The position numbers and the translations under genes are program-made. Shown in pieces: positions 56,975 to 64,000 of a stretch of 64,000 nt of DNA. The stretch covers positions 1 to 64,000 of the forward strand of contig JACRAY010000005.1 in the NCBI GenBank assembly GCA_016213325.1, given 5' to 3'. Under the pieces are notes generated by a model that had not been told where the DNA came from, made no database searches, and saw only the letters and a program-made list of their open reading frames with translations. This DNA is from Burkholderiales bacterium. Lineage in GTDB: Bacteria; Pseudomonadota; Gammaproteobacteria; Burkholderiales; Burkholderiaceae_C. How positions within the stretch are numbered: the first letter of the stretch is position 1; the number at the start of each line of letters is the position of its first letter.

Positions 56975-57513
56975 ACGTGAGGCTGTGGACCCTGATGGCG
57001 GCAGCGGCGCTGGGGGCGGCCGGCTGCGACAGCTCGCAGCACGAGGAGCTGCAGGCGTGGATGACGGAGCAGCGGCAGCAGACCAAGCCGCAGATCACCC
57101 CGATCCCCGAGCCCAAGAAATTCGCGCCGCAGCCTTATGGGCAGGAGACGGCGACCGACCCGTTCTCCAACCAGAAGCTGGCGCAGGCGCTCAAGCGCGA
57201 GTCGGCGCAGAGCACCACCAGCGCCGCGCTGATCGCACCTGAACTCAACCGCCGCAAGGAGCCGCTCGAGGCCTACCCCCTCGACACGATGTCGATGGTG
57301 GGCAGCCTCGTGAAGCAGGGGCAGCCGGTGGCGCTGGTGAAGGTGGACAACCTCCTGTACCAGGTGCGGCCCGGCAACTACCTGGGACAGAACTACGGCC
57401 GCATCACGAAAGTGGGCGAAAGTGAAGTGGTCCTGCGCGAACTCGTGCAGGACGCATCCGGGGAATGGGTGGAGCGCACCGCGACACTGAACCTGCAGGA
57501 GAAGGCGAGATGA
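56971..57513 (+). CDS. pilP: Type IV pilus lipoprotein PilP
   Basis: The 180-residue lipoprotein has lipobox A-A-G-C, then a flexible Pro/Gln-rich linker and a small beta-sandwich (G-Q-N-Y-G-R-I-x-K-V near the end) that docks on PilQ. It overlaps both neighbours by 4 nt (ATGA). Confidence 0.94.
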   Translation: MNVRLWTLMAAAALGAAGCDSSQHEELQAWMTEQRQQTKPQITPIPEPKKFAPQPYGQETATDPFSNQKLAQALKRESAQSTTSAALIAPELNRRKEPLEAYPLDTMSMVGSLVKQGQPVALVKVDNLLYQVRPGNYLGQNYGRITKVGESEVVLRELVQDASGEWVERTATLNLQEKAR

Positions 57514-59636
57514 AGAAATACAACGCGACATGGCAACGGTTCCTGGTGCTCGCAGTAGCGGTCCTCGCTGCCGGCTGGTCGTCGGTGGCGCGCGCGCAAC
57601 CCGCGGTGGAATCCATCACGGGCTCGATCCAGGGCGGAACGGAGGTGGTCCGCATCGACTTCAGCCAGCCCCTGGCCGCGGTGCCCAGCGGCTTCGCGAT
57701 CCAGGCGCCCGCGCGCATCGCGCTCGACGTGCCCGGTGCCACCAACGCTCTGGGCCGCAACGCCGTGGAAATCAACCTGGGCAACCTGCGCTCGGTCAAC
57801 GTCGTGCAGGCGGGTGACCGCACGCGCCTCGTGTTCAACCTGAAGGCGGCCACGGGCTACAAGGCACAGATCCAGGGCAAGTCGCTGCTGGTCTCGCTGG
57901 ACCCGATCACGGTGGCCGCGCCGGCCCCGGGCGGCGGCGCCGCGACGTTTGCCGAAGCGCGCACGCGCGACGCGCAGCCGCTGCGCGACCTCGACTTCCG
58001 CCGCGGGCCCGACGGCTCGGGCCGGGTCATCGTGGAGCTGCCCAGCAACCAGGTGGGCGTGGACATCCGCCAGCAGGGCCAGGGGCTGGTAGTCGAATTC
58101 CTGCGCTCGACGCTGCCCGAAGGCATGCGCCGCCGCATGGACGTGTCGGACTTCGGCACGCCGGTGCAGACCGTCACCACCTTCCAGTCGGGTGACCGCG
58201 TGCGCGTGATGATCGAGCCGCGCGGCGCCTGGGAGCACAGCGCCTACCAGAGCGACAACCAGTTCGTGGTCGAAGTGCGCCAGCAGAAGGTCGACCCGGG
58301 CAAGCTGACCACCGGGCCGGGCTACTCGGGCGAGAAGCTGTCGCTGAACTTCCAGAACATCGAAGTGCGCTCGCTGCTGCAGGTGATCGCCGACTTCACC
58401 AACTTCAACGTGGTGACCTCCGACTCGGTGTCGGGCTCGGTGACGCTGCGCCTGAAGGACGTGCCGTGGGACCAGGCTCTGGACATCATCCTGGAGGCCA
58501 AGGGCCTGGGCATGCGCAAGTCCGGCAACGTGCTGTGGATCGCGCCCAAGGACGAAATCGCGGCGAAGGAAAAGCTGGAGCTGGAAGCGCGCGCCGCCAT
58601 CCAGAACCTGGAGCCGCTGCGCACGCAGTCGTTCCAGCTCAACTACACCAAGGCCGCCGACATCGCGGCGCAGCTCACGGCCGGCCAGGGCGCCGCGCGC
58701 ATCCTGAGCGTGCGCGGCAGCGTGATCGCCGAGGCCCGCACCAACCAGCTGTTCGTGACCGACGTGGCGTCGCGGCTGGAACAGGTGCAGTCGCTCATTG
58801 GCAAGCTCGACATCGCGGTACGCCAGGTGCTGATCGAGGCGCGCATCGTGGAAGCTTCGGACTCGTTCGGCAAGTCGCTGGGCGTACGCCTGGGCGGCAG
58901 CGACCTGCGCGGCATCCGCGGCGGCGACCCCGGCTATGCGCTGTCGGGCTCCAACCGCGTCGCTTTCGGCGGCACCTACAACGCGGTCTCGGCGACGACG
59001 GGTGAGACCGTGTCCACGGCGCTGGACACCGTGTCGACCACTTTCGTCAACCTGCCGGCGGTGGGCCAGGGCGGCTTCACGCCATCGAGCTTCGCCATTT
59101 CGCTGTTCAGCGCCGCTGCCAACCGCTTCCTCAACCTGGAGCTGTCGGCGCTGGAGGCCGACGGCAAGGGCAAGCTGGTATCGAGCCCGCGCGTCGTCAC
59201 CGCCGACCAGACCAAGGCGCTGATCGAGCAGGGCACGGAATTCCCGTACCAGCAAGCCACGGCCAGCGGCGCAACTGCGGTAGTTTTCCGCAGGGCGACA
59301 CTCAAACTCGAGGTGACGCCTCAGATCACGCCCGAGGGCAATATCATCCTTGACCTGGACATCAACAAGGACAGCCGCGGCGAAACCACGGCGGCCGGCA
59401 TTGCCATCAACACGAAGAAGGTGAAGACCCAGGTGCTGGTGGAAAACGGCGGTACGGTGGTGATCGGCGGCATCTTCGAGCTGGTGGAGACGGAGAACGA
59501 GGCGCGCGTGCCGTTCCTGGGCGACCTGCCCTTCGCGGGCAACCTCTTCAAGAACCGCCAGCGCACCGCCAACAAGCAGGAAATGCTGGTCTTCATCACC
59601 CCCAAGATGATTTCCGACCGCAGCGCCGCACGTTGA
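57510..59636 (+). CDS. pilQ: Type IV pilus secretin PilQ
   Basis: The 708-residue outer-membrane secretin has a signal peptide ending A-R-A-Q, an AMIN domain (N-L-G-N-L-R-S-V-N-V-V-Q), N0/N1 domains (L-S-L-N-F-Q-N-I-E-V-R-S-L-L), and a C-terminal secretin core with V-P-F-L-G-D-L-P and G-N-L-F-K. It forms the pore for the pilus. It overlaps pilP by 4 nt. Confidence 0.96.
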   Translation: MKKYNATWQRFLVLAVAVLAAGWSSVARAQPAVESITGSIQGGTEVVRIDFSQPLAAVPSGFAIQAPARIALDVPGATNALGRNAVEINLGNLRSVNVVQAGDRTRLVFNLKAATGYKAQIQGKSLLVSLDPITVAAPAPGGGAATFAEARTRDAQPLRDLDFRRGPDGSGRVIVELPSNQVGVDIRQQGQGLVVEFLRSTLPEGMRRRMDVSDFGTPVQTVTTFQSGDRVRVMIEPRGAWEHSAYQSDNQFVVEVRQQKVDPGKLTTGPGYSGEKLSLNFQNIEVRSLLQVIADFTNFNVVTSDSVSGSVTLRLKDVPWDQALDIILEAKGLGMRKSGNVLWIAPKDEIAAKEKLELEARAAIQNLEPLRTQSFQLNYTKAADIAAQLTAGQGAARILSVRGSVIAEARTNQLFVTDVASRLEQVQSLIGKLDIAVRQVLIEARIVEASDSFGKSLGVRLGGSDLRGIRGGDPGYALSGSNRVAFGGTYNAVSATTGETVSTALDTVSTTFVNLPAVGQGGFTPSSFAISLFSAAANRFLNLELSALEADGKGKLVSSPRVVTADQTKALIEQGTEFPYQQATASGATAVVFRRATLKLEVTPQITPEGNIILDLDINKDSRGETTAAGIAINTKKVKTQVLVENGGTVVIGGIFELVETENEARVPFLGDLPFAGNLFKNRQRTANKQEMLVFITPKMISDRSAAR

Positions 59637-59678
59637 ATGGATTTGGAACGTTAGACGATTGAACGAGGGGTTTATCCG

Positions 59679-61406
59679 ATGATTCGCTTTCTGAAATTGT
59701 GGGCCGGCGCGCTGGCCGCGGCCGCCCTGGTGGCTTGCGGCGGCGGGGGAGGCAGTCCCGGCGCGAGCCCTAGCAACCCCAACCCGAACGCGCCTGTGGT
59801 CGCCGACTTCGCGCTGTTCATGAGCAAGAACACGATGAACAACAGCGGGACCGACACGGCCACGCTGACCGTTATCGCCGTGGATGCGAGCAACAACGTG
59901 GTGCCCAACGCGCCGGTGACGGTGTCGGTCGACCAGGGCGCCATCTTCACGCCGGGCGGAACGACCACCGATGGAACCGGCACCTACGAGGGTACGGTGG
60001 GCACGGGCGCGGACAAGCGCGACCGCATCATCACCCTGACCGTGAACGTGAGCGGCAAGACCAAGACCGCCGCCGTCGCCGTCACCGGCACCAAGATCAC
60101 GCTGCAGGCGACGCCCAATGCGCCGTCGCCGGGCCAGCAGGTGGTGCTGTCGGCCACAGTCACCGATTCGTCGAGCAACCCCATCCCGAACGTGCCCGTG
60201 ACTTTCGGCGGCACCATCAGCGGGCTGAACACCATCACGCGCACCACCAGCCTGTCGGGCCAGGTGACCGCCTCGTTCACGGCGCCGGTGATCTCGGGCT
60301 TCTACACGGTCAATGCTACGGCCAACGGCGTCACGTCGGCCGATTACCAGCTGCAGGTATTCTCCAGCACCATTCCGACGGCGATCATCCCGGCCGGGTC
60401 GGTGCCCTCGCTGTCCGCTTCGCCGAACGTGCTGGCGGTCAACGCAGCCGGCAGCACCGCCAACAAGTCGACGCTGCGCTTCCTGTTCCTGGATTCGAGC
60501 AACAACCCGGTGCAGAACGTCCGCGTGCGCTTCGTCGACGCCACGTTGGGCCTGCCCGCAGTGGGCGCGTCGATCTCCAGCGGTACCAACACGCTGTTCA
60601 CCGACGCCGGCGGCACGGTCACTGCGGAGTACATCGCAGGCCAGAACTCCAGCCCGACCAACGGCGTGACGGTGAAGGCGTGCTACAAAGCCACCGACTT
60701 CACCTCCTCCACGGACTGCCCGCTGTCCGTGACGGCCACCCTGACCGTGGCCGGCCAGGCGCTGGCGCTGTCCATCGGCGACAACAACCTGCTGCTGCCG
60801 GGCACCCAGGCGCTCACCTACATCAAGCTGTTCTCGGTGACCGTGGCCGACTCGGCCGGCCGTGCGGTGGCCAATGCGCCGGTCGACATCTCGGTGGACC
60901 TCACGCACTATGGCAAGGGCCAGTCGAGCTACCCGTACCTCGACCCGTTCGGCAGCCCGGTGAACGCGCTGACGGTGGTCCCCACCGGCCTGACCACGGC
61001 CTACCCGAGCGACACCACGCTGCCCGCCACGCTGGCCCAGCGCGTGTGGTGCCCCAACGAGGACATCAACCGCAACGGCAACGTCGACCCCGGCGAGAAC
61101 AAGAACGGCAGTACCGACAGCAACAACCAGCCGACGCTGGAGCCGCGCAAGTCCGACCTGCTGATCAGCTACGAGAACCCGGCGGTGACCACCACCGACG
61201 CCAACGGCGTGCTGGTGATCAAGGTCGAATACTCGCAGCGCTTCGGCACCTGGCTGGCGTACAAGGTGCGTGTCACGGCCAACGTGCAGGGCTCGCAGGG
61301 CATGGCGGAACGCCTGTTCGTTACCGACGTGCTGGAAGGCGACGTCGACAACGGCTCCTTCCTGACGCCGCCTTATGGCGTGGGGTCCTGCCGCCAGGCG
61401 ACCTGA
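59679..61406 (+). CDS. Large Ig-like domain lipoprotein
   Basis: The 575-residue lipoprotein has lipobox L-V-A-C followed by a glycine run. Repeated about 90-residue beta-sandwich domains of the Big-1/invasin type ([19 protein letters not shown]-x-V-S-G) fill the rest. A calcium-loop-like segment [14 protein letters not shown] lies near residue 465. It is probably surface exposed. It follows pilQ by 42 nt, and aroK follows it by 5 nt, so it may be co-transcribed with the pilus operon. Role unknown. Confidence 0.85.
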   Translation: MIRFLKLWAGALAAAALVACGGGGGSPGASPSNPNPNAPVVADFALFMSKNTMNNSGTDTATLTVIAVDASNNVVPNAPVTVSVDQGAIFTPGGTTTDGTGTYEGTVGTGADKRDRIITLTVNVSGKTKTAAVAVTGTKITLQATPNAPSPGQQVVLSATVTDSSSNPIPNVPVTFGGTISGLNTITRTTSLSGQVTASFTAPVISGFYTVNATANGVTSADYQLQVFSSTIPTAIIPAGSVPSLSASPNVLAVNAAGSTANKSTLRFLFLDSSNNPVQNVRVRFVDATLGLPAVGASISSGTNTLFTDAGGTVTAEYIAGQNSSPTNGVTVKACYKATDFTSSTDCPLSVTATLTVAGQALALSIGDNNLLLPGTQALTYIKLFSVTVADSAGRAVANAPVDISVDLTHYGKGQSSYPYLDPFGSPVNALTVVPTGLTTAYPSDTTLPATLAQRVWCPNEDINRNGNVDPGENKNGSTDSNNQPTLEPRKSDLLISYENPAVTTTDANGVLVIKVEYSQRFGTWLAYKVRVTANVQGSQGMAERLFVTDVLEGDVDNGSFLTPPYGVGSCRQAT

Positions 61407-61411
61407 CCGAT

Positions 61412-61939
61412 GTGATCCTGGTCCTGGTCGGCCTGCCCGGCAGCGGCAAGTCCACTGTCGGGCGGCAACTGGCCCGCCGCCTCGGCTACCCTTTCCACGA
61501 TTCCGACCACGTGATCGAGCAGCGCCTGGGCTGCTCGGTGCGCGAGTACTTCGAGCGTGAGGGCGAATCCGCCTTCCGCGACATCGAAGAGTCGGTGCTG
61601 CATGAACTGACGGCGCACGGCCCTGCCGTGGTTTCCACCGGCGGTGGCGCCGTGCTGCGGGAAGCGAACCGCAAGCGCCTGCACGAGGCGGGGCAAGTGG
61701 TCTACCTGCGCTCCTCGCCCGACGAGCTGTACCGCCGCCTGCGGCACGACACCACGCGGCCGCTGCTGCAGGTGGACGACCCGCATGCGCGCCTGCGCCA
61801 GCTGCACGCCGAACGCGACCCGCTGTACCGCGAAACGGCGCATTTCATCATCGAGACCGGGCGGCCTTCGGTGCCCACGCTCGTGAACATGGTGATGATG
61901 CAGCTGGAGCTGGCGGGGCTGGTCACGGCCCGCCGCTAA
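61412..61939 (+). CDS. aroK: Shikimate kinase
   Basis: The 175-residue enzyme phosphorylates shikimate in aromatic amino acid synthesis. It has the P-loop [10 protein letters not shown]32 in H-D-S-D for magnesium and shikimate, and S-T-G-G-G-A-V-L. The GTG start at 61412 is the only initiator in frame near the upstream stop. aroB follows by 9 nt. Confidence 0.93.
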   Translation: MILVLVGLPGSGKSTVGRQLARRLGYPFHDSDHVIEQRLGCSVREYFEREGESAFRDIEESVLHELTAHGPAVVSTGGGAVLREANRKRLHEAGQVVYLRSSPDELYRRLRHDTTRPLLQVDDPHARLRQLHAERDPLYRETAHFIIETGRPSVPTLVNMVMMQLELAGLVTARR

Positions 61940-61948
61940 ACTCGGGGC

Positions 61949-63028
61949 ATGCAACGCGTGCCCATCGCGCTCGGCGAGCGCAGCTACGAGATCCTGATCG
62001 GCACCGGCCTGCTGGCCGATGAGTCAGCGTGGGCTGGCCTGCCCCAGTCCGCCGCGGCCCTCGTGGTCACCAACGAGACCGTAGAGCCGCTTTACGGCGC
62101 GCAACTGGTCCGCGCGATCGCTGCGCACCACAAGGCCGTGCACACGGTGGCGCTGCCCGACGGCGAGGCGCACAAGGACTGGCCCACCCTCAATCGCATC
62201 TTCGACGCGTTGCTGGCCAACGCCTGCGACCGCAAGACGGTGCTGTATGCGCTGGGCGGCGGCGTGGTGGGCGACATGACCGGTTTTGCGGCGGCCTGCT
62301 ACATGCGCGGCGTGCCCTTCGTGCAGGTGCCCACGACGCTGCTGGCGCAGGTGGACTCCTCGGTGGGCGGCAAGACCGCCATCAACCACCCGCTGGGCAA
62401 GAACATGATAGGCGCGTTCTACCAGCCGCTGCGCGTGGTGTGCGACCTGGCCACGCTGGCGACACTGCCGCTGCGCGAGTTCGCGGCGGGCCTGGCCGAA
62501 GTCATCAAGTACGGCCCCATCGCCGACATGGCGTTCCTCGAATGGATCGAGGCGAACCTCGCTGCGCTGGTCGCGCGCGATCCGCAGGCGCTGGCACACG
62601 CCGTGCGCCGCAGCTGCGAGATCAAGGCCGAAGTCGTGGGGCAGGACGAGCGCGAGGCGGGCTTGCGCGCCATCCTCAACTTCGGCCACACCTTCGGCCA
62701 CGCCATCGAGTCCGGGCTGGGCTACGGCGAGTGGCTGCACGGCGAAGCGGTGGGCTGCGGCATGGTGATGGGTGCCGAGCTGTCGAAGCGGCTCGGGCTG
62801 GTGGATGCGGCGTTCGTCGAGCGGCTCACCGCCTTGGTCGCCAAGGCCGGCCTGCCCACGCGCGGCCCGGCCTTGGGCGCCGACCGCTACCTGGACTTGA
62901 TGCGCGTGGACAAGAAAGCCGAAGGCGGCGAGATCCGCTTCGTGGTCGTCGGCCCGCCGGGGCAGGCGTCGATGCGGCCCGCACCCGACGCCATGGTGCG
63001 CGACGTGCTGGCGGCCTGCTGCGGCTGA
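61949..63028 (+). CDS. aroB: 3-dehydroquinate synthase
   Basis: The 359-residue NAD- and zinc-dependent enzyme acts earlier in the same pathway as AroK. It has [13 protein letters not shown] (NAD loop), D-S-S-V-G-G-K-T and [11 protein letters not shown] (zinc ligands). The aroK-aroB pair is conserved behind pilQ in many proteobacteria. Confidence 0.96.
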   Translation: MQRVPIALGERSYEILIGTGLLADESAWAGLPQSAAALVVTNETVEPLYGAQLVRAIAAHHKAVHTVALPDGEAHKDWPTLNRIFDALLANACDRKTVLYALGGGVVGDMTGFAAACYMRGVPFVQVPTTLLAQVDSSVGGKTAINHPLGKNMIGAFYQPLRVVCDLATLATLPLREFAAGLAEVIKYGPIADMAFLEWIEANLAALVARDPQALAHAVRRSCEIKAEVVGQDEREAGLRAILNFGHTFGHAIESGLGYGEWLHGEAVGCGMVMGAELSKRLGLVDAAFVERLTALVAKAGLPTRGPALGADRYLDLMRVDKKAEGGEIRFVVVGPPGQASMRPAPDAMVRDVLAACCG

Positions 63029-63033
63029 ACGGC

Positions 63034-64000
63034 ATGGCGCGCTACGCCTGCGACCCGGCGCATTCGCGGGGGCGGCGTTACCCGGAAGAGCCGGCACCCA
63101 CGCGCAGTGAATTCCAGCGCGACCGCGACCGCATCGTGCACTCCACGGCGTTCCGCCGGCTGGTCTACAAGACGCAGGTGTTCCTGAACCACGAGGGCGA
63201 CCTGTTCCGCACGCGGTTGACGCATTCGCTCGAAGTCGCGCAGCTGGCACGCTCGATCGCGCGGCCGCTCGGGCTCGACGAGGACCTGGTGGAAGCGATC
63301 GCGCTGGCGCACGACCTCGGGCACACGCCCTTCGGACATGCGGGACAGGACGCGCTGAACGAATGCATGGCGGCGCACGGCGGCTTCGAGCACAACTTCC
63401 AGAGCCTGCGCGTGGTCGACCGGCTGGAGGAACGCTACCCGCTTTTCGACGGGCTGAACCTCACCTTCGAAACGCGCGAAGGCATCCTCAAGCACTGCTC
63501 GCGCCGCCATGCGCAGGCGCTGGAGCAGGCCGAGCCGGGTGGCGTGGGCGCGCGCTTCCTCGACGGCACGCAGCCCGCCCTGGAGGCGCAGCTGGCGAAC
63601 CTGGCCGACGAGATCGCCTACAACGCGCACGACATCGACGACGGCGTGCGCTCGGGACTGATCACGCTGCAGCAGGTGCGGCAGGTCGCGCTGTTCGACG
63701 AATCCTGCGCGACGACGCTGCACGAGCATCCGCAGTTGCAGGGGCGCCGGCTGCTGTACGAGGCGATCCGCCGCATGCTGAGCGCGCAGGTGTACGACGT
63801 GATCGACGCGACGCGCGCCGCGATCGATGCGGCCGCGCCTGCCAGTGCCGACGACGCGCGCCGCGCGCCGCCGCTGGTGTGCTTCAGCGAGGGCATGGCG
63901 AAGCGCTCGGCCGAACTGAAGGCCTTCCTGCTGCAGAACCTGTACCGCCACCCGCAGGTGCAGGAAACCACGAACCAGGCACGGCAGGCGGTGCGCGAAC
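63034..64000 (+). CDS. dgt: Deoxyguanosine triphosphohydrolase-like HD protein (3' end outside window)
   Basis: This gene is truncated by the window end: 322 residues are visible from an ATG 5 nt after aroB. HD-domain metal ligands are H64 (R-L-T-H-S-L-E-V), H93-D94 ([13 protein letters not shown]) and a later D-E-I-A-Y-N-A-H-D. The enzyme hydrolyses dNTPs to the nucleoside and triphosphate. It is the subgroup often called dgtP-like or class 2. The aroB-dgt order is typical of the family. Confidence 0.92.
   Translation, partial: MARYACDPAHSRGRRYPEEPAPTRSEFQRDRDRIVHSTAFRRLVYKTQVFLNHEGDLFRTRLTHSLEVAQLARSIARPLGLDEDLVEAIALAHDLGHTPFGHAGQDALNECMAAHGGFEHNFQSLRVVDRLEERYPLFDGLNLTFETREGILKHCSRRHAQALEQAEPGGVGARFLDGTQPALEAQLANLADEIAYNAHDIDDGVRSGLITLQQVRQVALFDESCATTLHEHPQLQGRRLLYEAIRRMLSAQVYDVIDATRAAIDAAAPASADDARRAPPLVCFSEGMAKRSAELKAFLLQNLYRHPQVQETTNQARQAVRE

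Noticed and set aside
57393-60908. 1171-codon open frame on the minus strand
   Set aside because: It is antisense to pilQ and the Ig-like lipoprotein. High GC removes stops in the opposite frame; the translation is His/Arg/Val-rich without motifs.

Overview
This 64 kb window is GC-rich chromosomal DNA from a betaproteobacterium, most likely a Comamonadaceae member close to Ramlibacter or Variovorax. The evidence is high-GC codon use, three Bug/TctC solute-binding proteins, and a conserved housekeeping block (resB-ccsB-msrP-msrQ-lysA-lptM-cyaY-mrcA-pilMNOPQ-aroK-aroB-dgt) with the gene order usual for Burkholderiales. The genus is inference. No tRNA, rRNA, prophage, CRISPR array or intact insertion sequence was seen.

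The left third is accessory catabolism. A structured 270-bp inverted-repeat element opens the window. Next is a leftward operon (269-6830) encoding an enoyl-CoA hydratase, a split B12-dependent acyl-CoA mutase, a type III CoA-transferase, a MeaB-like GTPase, a Bug protein and an RraA-type aldolase, divergent from an IclR regulator (6954-7706). A second leftward cluster (7703-14302) encodes an FMN 2-hydroxyacid dehydrogenase, two Bug proteins, a TauD-like dioxygenase, a ThDP enzyme and a class II aldolase. Its own IclR gene lies upstream, and two near-identical candidate operators lie in the cluster.

The middle (15.2-39 kb) is mixed. It holds a pentaheme cytochrome with an NHL-propeller lipoprotein, an AT-richer hydrolase that may be acquired, LysR, TetR and Lrp regulators, gluconokinase, glmU and glmS, two tandem TPR-glycosyltransferase-like genes, LigD and several hypothetical genes. 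The most unexpected gene is at 26014-26754. It keeps the catalytic-residue spacing of the SpvC/OspF/HopAI1 phosphothreonine lyases, which are type III effectors that irreversibly inactivate MAP kinases.

The right part (39.4-64 kb) is core: metK with a SAM-II-like riboswitch in its leader, two lipid A acyltransferases, EngB, cytochrome c4, System II cytochrome c maturation, MsrPQ methionine sulfoxide repair, lysA-lptM divergent from cyaY, PBP1A, the type IV pilus alignment and secretin operon, a large Ig-like lipoprotein, aroK, aroB and the start of dgt. Many adjacent genes overlap by 4 nt (ATGA or GTGA), indicating translational coupling. Two families of short palindromic repeats are scattered at gene ends, and one copy lies in frame inside ligD.
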